Below are positions 47,507 through 59,264 of a stretch of DNA of 64,000 nucleotides, in pieces. The translations under genes and the position numbers were made by a program. The stretch comes from Astropecten irregularis (lineage: Eukaryota; Echinodermata; Asteroidea; Paxillosida; Astropectinidae). Where the stretch lies: positions 12,476,431 through 12,540,430 of the forward strand of contig OZ020264.1 in assembly GCA_963971285.1 (NCBI GenBank). The letters run 5' to 3'. The notes under the pieces are model-generated. The model was given only the letters and a program-made list of their open reading frames with translations, did no database searches and was not told the origin of the DNA. The stretch's first letter is position 1. Each line of letters starts with the position of its first letter.

Positions 47507-47907
47507 GGGCTCTATTTCAAGAAAGGCTAAGATAGATTGTAACATGTTTATCAATCTTAATTGCTAAGCAAAGTGTGATGTCACAATATCAATTAGGGCA
47601 TTTGCGAAACGGAGGCTCAGGCTCCGTCTCAGATTCTGGCTCCACTTCGTAAATCCATTCTTAAATAACGGGTGGGTGTCAAAAATAGGCTTTTGGTTGC
47701 GTTTCGGAAGTAGGTTCTCTGGTTTGAAAAGGAAAACAGAGCTTCAGCTTCAATGAAAAACCACAACCTATATTTTCAGCATTTGGATGACGGAACCGGA
47801 GCCTGAGCCTAAGCCTCCGTTTCGTAAACGCCACTAGTTAGGCTACTATATGTAATCAGGAACAACTCATGAAAAAGACGAATCGTAAATCTTTGTGAAA
47901 TCGACTA
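47507..47907. mobile_element. Interrupted element of the TCGATTTCAC type
   Basis: GGGCTCTATTTCAAGAAAGG at the left and AATCTTTGTGAAATCGAC at the right are imperfect inverted ends. The element is split by a 236-bp insertion at 47597-47832. Without it the outer element would be about 165 bp, the usual size of this group. Confidence 0.6.
47597..47832. mobile_element. GGCATTTGCGAAACGG MITE nested in another element
   Basis: GGCATTTGCGAAACGGAGGC on the left and GCCTCCGTTTCGTAAACGCC on the right are inverted with two mismatches over 20 bases, followed by a repeated CTCAGGCTCCG motif. It sits inside the element at 47507-47907. A target duplication was not resolved. Confidence 0.8.
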
Positions 47908-48860
47908 CATGGTTTCACTGACCAATACCATCGTGTTGCATTCAATGCTCCGTTCCCGAGTTGACTAGCTGGTATTTTTGTAAGCGAGTCCAATAACACT
48001 AGGCCTTCTTATTTATGTGTGCGCACATACATCCTAGCATTGTTTTCATAGTCTGCAATTCAATACAACGCTCGATTTGTACCCGAGATTATACAAATAA
48101 TAATAATAGTGATCATAATCATAATGGCTCCCATGTGCATTCTGCCGTGCGCATCACGTTCCTCCTGGCCGTTATTTCTTCTCCAACCAACAGGTCCCGA
48201 TGGACATTACTGATCTAGGACTCTGTATAGAAAATAAGGAATAATCATGAGAGTTCGTAGGGGGAATGCTGTCTAATTTTCCTGGCGTTCTCAATAACCC
48301 TTGAACTTTATTTCCATTCCGCTCTTGACGTGCCGTAACTTAGACGTTAGCGTGATAGCCTCTTTAAGGGCTCCTTTGGGGTGTGCTTAGAAATCGAAGA
48401 TGAGGATGGCGCACTGGGCCTAAGCAGGCTGGACGGACTGAAGCAAGTATATCTAGAACATGTGGTTGGTTCGCTAGGGAGCCAGTCGGTTTCATCGCGA
48501 TGTTGGGTCGATGGATCCGTGATAATGTTTCAATGGGTTTACAGCTTGGCCAAACCAGTGTTGTTTGGACAGAAACCGCCCAGGAAAACTCGACTCATTC
48601 GGCGGGGATTATTGACCGTGTAACGGGGAGCCTTGCTTTCGGTTGCTGCTCAGTCGGTTGTCTTGCAAGGACGAACCTCGTGACAATAAATAGCAAAGAT
48701 AAAGTTTCAACAGCTATAACATAACACCGGTTATATGTTTAATAAACTCATGTTATTTGTCCACAGATTTCAGCCACACTTTATCAACAATTCACAAAAA
48801 GGAGCATTTGTATTTTGGTTTAGTTTTGTCGAAGTGCGTAGTAATACGGGCGACTCACAA

Positions 48861-48973
48861 CAGTGCGCCCCAAGAGTTCGCATGGCGTTGGCCAATCACA
48901 ATGCACGCAATTCTCTGACCCAATGTGCATCTGGAAAGGGTCGACCGATTCCACGCATTTTGATTGTGATATT
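48861..48973. mobile_element. TCAAATAGTGCGCC element, second, diverged copy
   Basis: CAGTGCGCCCCAAGAGTTCG, GCGTTGGCCAATCACAATGC and CGCATTTTGATTGTGATATT match the left arm and part of the right arm of 59111-59260. The right tip is lost. Confidence 0.68.
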
Positions 48974-48979
48974 TTATAC

Positions 48980-51570
48980 ATTCTACTTCCTGAACTTTGG
49001 TTGGATATTTAAGGAAGGTTATTTTCCTATGGGGAAAGATATAAAAGGGGCTTCGCTGCATAATGAGGTCTCGTTCATGCTTTCAGGTTTGCAGTCAGAG
49101 TACGCGAAGCAAAGCCTTCGTGTGCCGAGCAACACAGGCCCCGTCTCCCCGCCAACGAAGTCATCCCTGGGGATGATTGCCTCTCTAGAAAAAAGGTTAA
49201 CCCTATGACCATGATGACGTCACGGGAGTGACAGCATCACCATTGCAATATATAGTTCACCTCAGAAAGAAGAGAGATAAGAGAGAGAGGGGGCAAAAAC
49301 CTAAGTGGTTACCCCGGGCCACCCTGAGGGTTGCTTTCACGTGTGAAGCAGGACTATAATTCCTTTCACCAAAATCCTAATAAGCGGATCTGAAATCAAT
49401 CGGAAAATGGCTTCGCTGGAGCCTCCGTACTTTTCCTCTTCTTCCTCCCGTTGCTCGGGGTGATACCAGGGCAACGCATCAACGTCCCGTGATGACAGCC
49501 TCTACAGAGTAGGCTCCAAGAACATGAAACATATTCTGACTGGCTTGCATATCAGGGCATCGGCAGGGAAATCTCAGGGTTATCTTAGCCGGGGTGCTTC
49601 CCTTTTTGTTGGTCTCTCCAACAATCATTCACGACGCGGAATAATCTCGCGATCAACGGGAGCAAATTAGACGCAGAGGTGCAAAGACGTTGCCCGTAGT
49701 AACAGAGATTGCCAGCAATAATTGTAGGTCCATTTCCCCTTGCTCCGCCATTCTTCTTCTTCTACTTCTACCTCTTCTTCCCCTACAAGACGACAGAAAC
49801 TGAATATAGGCACGTGGCCACTCCATCTCGACTTGTCAATCACTACCGTGTAATCTGTGACAAAGAACCCTTCGCGGTTAACTTCAGAGAGCCCCGGTGA
49901 AGGCCATTACCAAATTAGTAAGGGTAATTAACCTCTGGAAATCTGTGGAAATCAAATAAAGTCTGGGAAAGCGGCCAGGTGTTAAAGGTATGGCATTGTT
50001 TCAAGTATACCAACGAAGCAATTCAGTGTTAGTGTCCTCAATACCTTTACAAAACGTTCAGATCGAAAACACATTTCAGGGAGATCTCTTATGTTCGGTT
50101 TTAGTAGAGCACAGCATATAACCGTACGTTAATATGGGAATATACGTAAATATACGTCTACCGAGATCCACGTGAATATGAACAAAGTAACAGTTTAAGG
50201 CTGATTGTGCTTGCTGTCGTCTGCGTTGTCGTGGTCCTTATAAGCAATTTCTGTTTTGCCTAGTAAGGTTTTTGATTCGTCCAATAAACTACGGAGGTCA
50301 TAATCTACCAAATATACCAAAATGAACATGTGGAAATACTGAGGCATTGTGGTGTGCCAAAATTACGTTTTAACACTCTCCTTGACTTTATTTTGTTTTT
50401 AAATGAGCATTTGTTTTTAAGAACTGTCTTGAATACTGGAGTAATTCTCCTCCTTTAAGAGTTCAATGGGAATTCGGCCAATTAAACTAAAACCACAACG
50501 TCACGCCCAGCTTTATAGAAAGCCACCCTGAGGTTTACCGGTTTCTGAGCATGGTTATTAAGTTTTAAGTGCCAAGGTGGAAAAACATGGTGTTTCGCAT
50601 TATGCGCTTTTTTGTACCGCGTCAGAATTTTTAAAGACGGTTTTCAGAGAGCAGCAGTTTAACTGAAGAAGAAAATCAGGTTTTTTGCCTTTTTGCGAGC
50701 GTGCCAGCTGATTCGGTTAGGGTTTGATGGCGTCAGGACCGCGCAGGAATCACGGTGCTAGCGACTTGAAGTGGTCACACGTCAAGAACTAGATTTTGTT
50801 TGCGGACACGTGGGGGTTTTCTTGCGCACGGCCCGTGTGGACTGATTCGTTTAGGGTAATACAACGTCAACTCAATTTGATCAAGCAAGCTCGCCAAATG
50901 TCACCACGGGAAAGCGAAAAAAAAACCCGCAAAGGTCCCGGAATTGGCAGGCCAACTAGCTTGTATCCCCAAATGCGCGAAGCCATTTTCAGCAAATTGA
51001 ACCAGATGGCTATAGGCCTGCTGAGAATTATATGCAGTAAAGGTAAAAAAAAATCGCGGTTACGAAATACTTTATTAGCCTATTCAATTCAGAATATTGG
51101 AGATTTCTTAATCATAGAATTGAGTTAAAATCTGTTTACCAACCGTCTCAGGTCGACCTGGCCCTAATTTCTTGACGTATAATTGAAGACGTTTTAATAT
51201 CGCCGTGCGTGGCAGGCAAAAGGCCATGATATATTGTCCGTCTGATTTTTTCTTAGGATGCAAATCGTATTAAGAAAGAAATCAAAGCATACTAATTCAA
51301 TCGCAGTGGAGGCCCCCAGGATTAACACAAAAGCCCCCTTAAATATATCTAGGTGATCCGATCAAATTAAATGGCATTCCCAGCGCTATATAAGGAGTGT
51401 CGTATGCTATACGGCATAACACAGAGAAATGACGTCTTCAACATTGCACCAACTCGATATGACCCTGAATTTACCTTGGACCACCACACCTACCCTATCT
51501 TTAGTGCACAATGTTTCCTGTGGCAAGGGTTTGGGACTGTTTTGTTACCTCGTATGATGGCGCAGTTCCT
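48980..51570. other. No recognisable gene
   Basis: It contains a CRE-like TGACGTCA at about 49214 and a purine-rich run (GAAGAGAGATAAGAGAGAGA) near 49270. No initiator or exon was paired with them. Confidence 0.5.
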
Positions 51571-51574
51571 TTTT

Positions 51575-51825
51575 TAAGCGTGGTAGGTTACTGTCTGTTT
51601 AAGTAGCGTGCTATAATGTCCGGCTACGTCAGGGGGGACGGCTGAGACTGGTTGACAACTGAGACCTCCACCGCCAGACAAACAGAGACATCACCCCCAT
51701 GATGATGCAGTTCCTTATTTAGGCTTAGTAGGTTACTGTCTGTTTAAGTGGTGTGATATAATGTCCGGATACGTTAGGGGGACAGCTGAGACCGGTTGTC
51801 AACTGAGACCTCCACGCCGGACAAA
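51575..51825 (+). repeat. 145-bp tandem duplication within the GTCCGGCTACGTCAGG repeat
   Basis: TAGGTTACTGTCTGTTTAAG occurs at 51584 and 51729, a period of 145. Both units continue through TATAATGTCCGG, ACGT.AGGGGG and CAACTGAGACCTCCAC. A related fragment lies at 52427-52500. Confidence 0.82.
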
Positions 51826-52426
51826 AAAAAATGCCGTACATATTCACAGTATATGCATAGCTTGGACTGCACTGAACCGACTCCCACAGCCGACCACATG
51901 CTTGATAAATTAATCCCCTTTGAAAATGTCAGTTCGGCAAATCCCCGGACGACACTTGCAAGGAAAAGCCTACACACAACCTGGTCGAAGGAGATGATTA
52001 ATATGAAATATAATTTAAGACGCCCATGGGATGCAGCAAAGAGGAATACAAAAAGAAGGAAATTCAGCCCAGCTTATCCCATCAGCTGCTTATAGGAAGA
52101 TGAACTGGACTTTCAAGAGAGAGATCTTATCTCTTTGGGTCAGAAGGGCGCCCAGAGGTTTTAAAGAACCCCAAAGTGCTTATATCCCAAACATGAAAAA
52201 GAAGAAGAAGAAGAAAGTGAAGAACTAGATATAACCCAATACAAAGTAATAGAAAGTTAGACCCTCCCTCGCCAATCAAAAGGCCAATATTTATTACGAA
52301 AGCATTCTTGATACGTTTATGCAAGAATATGACAAGAAGAGGAAGAAAAAAATGCAGAACTAGAAATATCCCAATGTAAAGTAATAGTAAAGACGACTCT
52401 CCCATTGTTTTGCACAGAGATGACAT

Positions 52427-52500
52427 GACGTATTTTACCATATTTGGTAAGGGGGCGCTGAGACCGGGAGACAACTGAGACCACCACACTGATTTGACAA
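52427..52500. repeat. Fragment related to the GTCCGGCTACGTCAGG repeat
   Basis: TTTTACCATATTTGGTAAGG then GAGACCGGGAGACAACTGAG matches the opposed arm at 12118-12195 in reverse complement and the ACAACTGAGACC word of the 51.6-kb units. Confidence 0.55.
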
Positions 52501-52668
52501 CCACTGCCCCAAATATGAACTGATAATGAAGTTGTTAAATAAGTACTAAACGTGTGGGGTTTGCATCAGTGAAAATGGTGCGGCTTTTTTAGTCTAAATT
52601 GACAAGTTATTGGGCAAAGGTTGAGCAAAACAATAATTGTTACCATTAATAAACGTTATTATCGGTTT

Positions 52669-52800
52669 TAGGACGTGTTTTGATCTAAGCAGGATGTTAA
52701 GAGGACACTGCAAATAAAGATACACATAGATGGATGAGAGGATCGGGAAAAAACAGAGGGCTCAGAGTGACCATGTAGGGAGGGTGGGCGTGGACAGATG
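52669..52800 (+). repeat. GATCCTAGCAGGATC repeat, diverged left arm and centre
   Basis: GACGTGTTTTGATCTAAGCAGGAT then AAGAGGAC, ATAGATGGATGAGAGGATCGG and AGGGAGGGTGGG follow the order seen at 55681-55880. The copy is worn. Confidence 0.6.
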
Positions 52801-53643
52801 TGATCAGCACTTATGAAGACTAACTTAATATTAAACAGCCAAGTACATGCACTCAGTGCACGTTCACACTCTTAAAGGCCAAACCTTGAATGAACAAAAA
52901 AAGCTAAGTGCATTAATTCTATAAACTGAATGGGCGAACCATTAATTAGAAGAAAAAGGAATAAAGTGCATTTGATGATTGAATTCATGTGAAGCATTTA
53001 TGAATATCTTATTATGGCTTTGGATCTAGTTCCACTCATGCACGTCATCGCTCGTGGGTGATTTGAATTGAGTATAATTGATGCATGTAGTAATCATGTC
53101 TTGAAAGTACAGTCTATTAAGTACATGTATTATTCCTACATGATATTGAGGGAAAAGGGCGTATTATGTCTATTGCATGTCTGCATCAGTTGGTATACAT
53201 AGAACAACCGACATCGGTGAATATTGTGATGCCGTTTTTGTATCCCAAAGCTTTTCTTGTCTATGTCTGACTGGAAAACCCCGCCGTCTTTTATTCTTGG
53301 TAAATTTTAATTTGGTGTCGCAGAAAAATGGGGGCTCCGACATTTCATGACAATAGTTCTATGTGTAGTTCTTTTTAGGGGGAGTTAAGTGCACGTCAGA
53401 TGTAAGGGGTGTTCCAAGTTTTTTTAAATTGATTTGCACAATCAAGTAAGGCGCGTAAATATTGATGTTGCATTGTGAAATGACTTAACCAATAAGTCTC
53501 GCCGTTCCTGCTTTTGTATGTAGGACGAAGCTTGCCCCTCCCCAGGGGGGGATAGATTGATAATAATATTCAAATAATGTTGATGTGCTTGCGATGTCAG
53601 CCCTAAACCGTTATCCCTTGTCTTAAGTCGACTACGACTTTGT

Positions 53644-53975
53644 TTAAAGGTGCATTACCTGTGTTTCCGCGAAACAGTAGCAACCAATCAATGTGGTAAC
53701 GTGGTAAGGAAGTCAGATCGTTTGTGTGACGAAAACTAACATTTCTGTCTTATGGAACTTAATAGGTCTCATGTTATATCGCCGTTCCTGTTATATGATC
53801 ATCATTATTTGTATATAATGTTATAATTATCTGCTACTTTTGTCGGATTTTATACCCAAACCATCTCATATTATCTTACGATTATTATTGTTGTTACCGA
53901 ATAAAAATAGCAAATTTGAGATCCTAAGCATTTGTGGGGTTTTTTCTATCAATTAATCGGATAATGCATCTTTAA
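53644..53975. mobile_element. Related element with TTAA-AGGTGCATTACC ends
   Basis: TTAA-AGGTGCATTACC at the left mirrors GGATAATGCATCT-TTAA at the right, with one or two mismatches. The element is 332 bp and carries no ORF of note. Its interior does not resemble the AGGTA copies, so it is a separate family that shares the TTAA context. Confidence 0.65.
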
Positions 53976-54371
53976 GATAGGGATATTATTTGTGTACTTC
54001 TCGACCAGTACTCTGCTCTGTTCACTCAATGATATTTATGAAGGAAAAATCCCTTGGGAAATATATTTACGGGATAAGGCATTGCCCCAGCGTAGCAGCT
54101 AACCAGCCTGCGGCAAAGTCGAGCTAAACCGGGGCTCATGCACGGCACTGCACGGGAGAATGACCTGCTATTTGCAAAGTTCATATCGCTCTGTGGTGCT
54201 TTGTTTTATTAAGACGGTTGTTTTATTAACGATGTTGTTTTTCTTTGCGCTCTAATCTGCCAAAGAGGCAGAAAAAGATTGTTAATTAATTACCGAACGT
54301 GGGTGGGAATCTTCGAGTTACCTTATGAAAGAGCACATGAAGTATTAATACTGTATTCAGGTGCTATATAT

Positions 54372-54615
54372 GGGGCCAGTTCCACGGCCCTGCTTAGCAA
54401 ACAAAAAATGGCTTACCATGAAAATTCTGTCCTGATGATAACAAGTGTTATCAACCAAATGTCCATGTGCTGTGTATTACTTGTGATTGTTCTTCGGCTG
54501 TTATTCGCTGACCATGAATATCAAATGGAATTTTAATGATGATTTGTTATATTTGGCAAGATATGTTTGTGCTAAGCAGATTTGTTGTGCTTAGCAGCTC
54601 CATGAAATTGGCCAC
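54372..54615 (+). mobile_element. CCATGAAATTGGCCCC element family copy, first of a pair
   Basis: GGGGCCAGTTCCACGGCCCT at the left and AGCTCCATGAAATTGGCCA at the right bound it. The interior GTGATTGTTCTTCGGCTGTT and GCTGACCATGAATATCAAAT is shared with 33829-34040. Confidence 0.83.
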
Positions 54616-54619
54616 TGCT

Positions 54620-54828
54620 TGAGCACCAACATTTGCTCAATAAAATGTATATGCCAGCCAAAACACCTTGTGAATGTTATGCTCAGCAAACAATGTCCGA
54701 ATACAAGTCAAAAACAGTATTAGGCCTACACCACGTGAAAATTTGGTTGGTAATCCTGTTTGATCAAGGAAGACTTTTCATGCTTAAGCAATTTGTTTTG
54801 CTTAAGCAGCTCTATGAAATCGGCCCCT
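54620..54828 (+). mobile_element. CCATGAAATTGGCCCC element family copy, second of a pair
   Basis: It follows the previous copy almost directly. It holds ATGTTATGCTCAGCAAACAA, GGTTGGTAATCCTGTTTGAT and CTTAAGCAGCTCTATGAAAT before CGGCCCC. It represents a second subtype that shares only the termini with its neighbour; the same subtype is found at 22270 and 43212. Confidence 0.78.
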
Positions 54829-55680
54829 GGTCGTTTTAAATAATTGCGTTCAAGTGGAAAGGTGTCGCGCGCGGTACTCTTCTTAAGAAATTTGGGCAAT
54901 ATATTTACATGCATCTTTAAATCTAAGGACAATGTTTGTTTGTGGCGTAGACACCATACAAGGCGGATTATGTGGCCCTCCCAGGGACAAGCTATGAAAA
55001 TGTCATGACATTCAACTTGAAAATAAAAATAAAACCACAGACCTGGATTTTTTTTGTCGAGGCGCCCTTGAATTTCAACAGAACAGCGTTTGTGATTGAG
55101 GGAAAGCCTGTTAGCATTATAGCAGAATGCCTGGCCCGTTTCTGTGTTTCTGTCACTCGCGGCGAGGCCTGAGTTATATTCACGACCCAGATTCAAACAG
55201 CTCTACGACCCATCATTTTGTATTGGAATTGGGAAACAACTACCTTGCAGCGAGCTCACGGGGTTTATCTTCCCCGGAAAAGAAGGACATAGGTGTGTAG
55301 CTGCCTCAGTGATAAAAGAAATATCGATGAATTTGTGTAGTTTTTACCTTCATCATGAATAACATCAATTCCAGTTGGCAGCCTGGCGTATACGGATCGC
55401 TACTACTATCCAATACATATATTTGGGAATATTCATATGGCCTGCATTGAAGTATTGATTCAGTATTGTGTACATATTTACCCTTGGGTGGTAATCCTTT
55501 GAATGTAATAGGTAATAGTATTGTGCAGATGCCGGCGTAGTGCCATCATGAATATTCGAATGCTATTCTGATATAAAGGGGAAAATATTATAAAAGCGGC
55601 ACGTTTGCAAAGGCGTTCGGTAGATGACAAGAAAAAATTTGATTTGGGTATTAAATCAAATGTCGTGTAAAATTTGTTGT

Positions 55681-55880
55681 AATGCTTGGAGTTAGGAGGG
55701 CCTGCAGTTTCGATCCTAGCAGGATCTTTCTCAAAGGTCAAATAACAAGAGGACAAGAACATGCAAGGGAAGATTCACATAAATGGATGAGAGGATCAGA
55801 ACAGGAGGGGTGAAGGGTTGAGTAGGTAAGGGTTGTCAGACAAAGAGGGGTCAGAGGTAGGCAAAATCAAAGGTAGCAAA
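55681..55880 (+). repeat. GATCCTAGCAGGATC repeat, left arm and centre
   Basis: AATGCTTGGAGTTAGGAGGG, TTTCGATCCTAGCAGGATCTT and ACAAGAGGACAAGAACATGC match 42275-42470. The right arm is lacking. Confidence 0.8.
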
Positions 55881-56846
55881 GGATTAGGGAACATATTGTA
55901 TTAATTTTGTATCGATCCTCCATGGTTAAAGATACAAATCTAGCATTTGTCTTTGTACAAAATGGCAGCTAAAAAAACGGTACCGTATTTCACATGACTA
56001 TTTCCAATTTCCTGAACTTAACTCTGCCAATAAAGATTTTCCCACGTACTATTTTTGCAGTGGCCCTGACCTGATTGAAGTTCAATTTGTGGTGTCAATT
56101 TTAGTTTATAGCAGAGGATTATCAGAACCAAGCGAAGATTATTAAAAAATTATAAATAGTTTGTACCATTATCATCGCTCAGTTCGTTTAGTAATACTTG
56201 TTTTCAGTGCGCGTACGTGACGTGTGTAAAATGTGTCTCAGTTGGCTTCCGTGGTTGGTGGTTATGTTGTCACGAGGTGGCGCTATACTCATTACACTCG
56301 CCTGGTCCCCTGACCGGGTTCCACTGTCCTTAATGAAAAACCGTGCCAATGTTTAAATGATGATGCTACCTATTGCCTGCACGTTGATTGATGATCCAAT
56401 CTTGTGCACCTCCAGTATATTGACTAATTTCCTCCTGACAAAAAAAAATGGAAATCGTCGCGGCTAATGTTTCCTTTTGTCGGCAGAATTAAGATCGTAA
56501 ATCAGCCGTTTTCATGATGGAAATATAAGAAAGGTACCGTGGTTAATGACTAGTAGCGTCGTGATGTCTGTGGCGGTATTTTGGCTGGTGTTAATGTGCT
56601 GTCGGTGTGAATAGAACCGGTGTTCATTAAAACATGATAGTCACTGACGTTGTCACTGCGTGTCTGGACTACATGGTTTGTTTAACTCATATGGGGAGCT
56701 ACACACACAGACGTAGTAGAATCGCATCAAAGGACCTTATCGAGGAAAGTCCAAAACGGGGTATGCGCAAAGCATTTTGCGTAAAATTGTTCCATAGCTT
56801 GGTCCAGTATCCGATCTGCGCTCTGCTCCCCTTAAGAAGCGTCATA

Positions 56847-56983
56847 GGTCGATTTCACGAAGCCCTACGATCGATCGTAACTCGAGTTACTATGGATAAC
56901 CCATCGTATCCTACTTACGGTTGCAATGCATCACAATTACTTCGATTGATAATAAGTTACGATGCGTTTAGTGAAAAAGACCC
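56847..56983 (-). mobile_element. TCGATTTCAC palindromic element, reverse orientation
   Basis: GGTCGATTTCACGAAGCCCT and GTTTAGTGAAAAAGACC form the ends. The interior (GATCGATCGTAACTCGAGTT, GGATAACCCATCGTATCCT) is the reverse complement of the copies near 15.8 and 17.5 kb. Confidence 0.8.
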
Positions 56984-57258
56984 ATAGAAGACTAAGTCAG
57001 GTTTACTGCTCCACAGTGACGATTTTCGCTGCATGATAAACAAAAACCTTTGTGAAAAGCATGTTTAACTGCTTTCGGGGGAAATTGGTATTGTAGATGT
57101 GATTTTAGCCTGCCTGTGGTCGAGGTCCATGCAGCCACAAACATTTTGCAAGGTGAAGCGCTCCGTGTTTCAAAGTCGCGGATCCTAACCAAACAATCCT
57201 TCAAAGATTACAGAGCATTGACGTTCGGTAGATTCTGAAGATGGATGTCTTTCTTTAA

Positions 57259-57290
57259 CCCCCACCCCCCTCCCACCCTCCCTCCTCCCC
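57259..57290. repeat. C-rich tract
   Basis: CCCCCACCCCCCTCCCACCC followed by further C runs. The minus strand has G-quadruplex potential. Confidence 0.85.
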
Positions 57291-57533
57291 GATAGATGCA
57301 AACAAGATATGACCTTCATGGTTTATTTTTAAAGCAATTTATTCTCGGTGTATCAGGATAAAGTTGGATTGACAAGTCACGTCAGAGCCGTATAGGAATG
57401 TGCGATGACTGTGCTGGGCTTGTAATAACTTTGAAAAAAACGGAGTTCCAAAACAATCACTATGTGTACCGGGACTATGATAGATGGCATTGACGTCAGT
57501 GTATTATGCACACGGTGTACGTATTAAAGGTAG

Positions 57534-57888
57534 TATCATACTTTAGTAGTATACTAAACAGAAATCTTTATAGATTTACATATAACTTACAGGGTATAAA
57601 GATGGTGATAGTGGAAACATACCATTGAATTTGTTTCTGCATGAAATACTGTATTTATCCAAAAAAGAGTAAAAACCTATGACCAAAGATAATTTTTGAT
57701 CTTTAAAGATCCAAAATAACGGTGAAAAGATTTTGGAAATACTTGGGCGTTTTTCAGTGTTTTCTCAAAAAGTGGGCACCGTATGGGACTGATATTTTCA
57801 CAGATGATTGTCACTCTATCTGTCTTGATATTTTTGCCCATATATCTGCATTTCTTTGACAAAAACCAAAGTATGATATTACCTTTAA
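57534..57888. mobile_element. TTAA-AGGTA element, most complete copy
   Basis: TTAA-AGGTAGTATCATACTTT at the left and AAAGTATGATATTACCT-TTAA at the right are clear inverted ends. The interior includes AACTTACAGGGTATAAAGAT, a TTTTGATCTTTAAAGATCCAAAA palindrome near the centre, and AAAAGTGGGCACCGTATGG. No coding capacity is visible. Confidence 0.85.
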
Positions 57889-58091
57889 GCAAAGGCTGGT
57901 TGGCTTTGCGGCGTCCTTCAACAGGGAGGTATTGAGCCGGATGTCTATTGTACTAGGATCAGAGTTTCTCCAGCAAGTGGTCCTTGAATCTTTGTACCAG
58001 CTTGTATGCATCTATCCGATTGGTTACTTCGCCCATTCCAACACAAGTCTCGTCCCAGATGGCATTATTTATACATCATGTTGATTGTGTC

Positions 58092-58275
58092 TTAAAGGTA
58101 TAGCTTCATGCTTTGGTTTCTGTCAAAGAAATTATCGGATTCATGAGCAAACAAGATACAGTAACAGTCATCTGTGAAATTCTCTGTCCCATTCGGTGCC
58201 CACGTTTTGAGAAAACAGAGAGAAACATACATGATTTATCCAAATTCAGAAATTGTTCTCCAATTTTGGGTTCCC
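58092..58275. mobile_element. TTAA-AGGTA element, left-end fragment
   Basis: TTAAAGGTATAGCTTCATGC then TTTGGTTTCTGTCAAAGAAA, GATACAGTAACAGTCATCTG and ATTCGGTGCCCACGTTTTGA match the right half of the neighbour at 57534 in reverse orientation. The distal half is missing or unrecognisable. Confidence 0.65.
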
Positions 58276-59110
58276 TAATGCGTCCATGTTAACCTACATG
58301 TTTATATGTAGACCCCACTCTTTTTCGAGAAGACATCATGTTTGGATTTGTATGCAATGTTATTTGGGGTCAAATGTAGGCTAACCCGAAATTAAATTCT
58401 AGCACCATTCATGATTTGCGCTGAAAATAGTCACAATTTAAGTCTTATATAGGTCAAAGATGAACATTATAGTTAAAAGGGACATGTAGTCTTCTATTTT
58501 CACAGTGTGGTTCACGGTTGCCTTACGCTAAAGGTATAACTGATATTTCTATTCTATATTCCAAGCGTTTTCACGCGTGTAATGGTATGCGATAGTGAGG
58601 CTCAAATTGAAGAAACGAATGGCTGTTTTCGATGAAAATATTCGAGTCGAGTTTGCCACATCAATTTGAAATTCAAGAGGGCAAGTCATTACATGGCATT
58701 CCAGGAGTCAAATCAATTTTGCCGATTTGTGGGGGTTTTTTTCTGATGAAATACTGAGTGTCATTATCTGGGCACCTGCGTGTTCAGGACGAATCAAGCG
58801 ATCTATGCAGGCCAATACAGACGCAGCAAATCCACAATGCCATTACTGCTCATTTGGGTGGTAATCAAAAACCTACACAAATTATTGTAGATCTATGCAA
58901 AGCTTCATGGCTCGATTTTGAAATTGTTGGAACTTCATTCGCTCTCTTTAAAGACAGTTGCATGGTTCGATTTGGTAAAGATAGAAAACATGCGTGTTAA
59001 TTCTTGCTCTGATATAATGAATATACTATTTGTTAAGTTCAAACAAGACTCGCCATTTCTGTAAAATTTTTAAAACGGGATGATGACAAATCGAGCGTAT
59101 TCAGGCGAAT

Positions 59111-59260
59111 TCAAATAGTGCGCCACGAAGAGTTTCAAACGCTTTGGCCAATCACAATTTTATGAAATTCACGTCGACAGAATGCGAATCTGGATTGAGT
59201 CAACATATTTCGCGCATTGTGATTGGCTAACGCGTTGCAAACTCTTGGCGCACTATTTGA
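59111..59260. mobile_element. 150-bp palindromic element with TCAAATAGTGCGCC ends
   Basis: TCAAATAGTGCGCCACGAAG at the left is answered by CTCTTGGCGCACTATTTGA at the right. GGCCAATCACAAT and ATTGTGATTGGCTAACGCG extend the arms to about 50 bp. It contains no ORF of interest. Confidence 0.88.
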
Positions 59261-59264
59261 AATC

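Noticed and set aside
48735-49208. 157-codon forward frame
   Set aside because: It spans a diverged TCAAATAGTGCGCC element and shows no recognisable motif.
54972-55172. 66-codon frame starting MALPGTSYENVMTF
   Set aside because: Looks moderately protein-like but no family, partner exon or splice sites could be tied to it.
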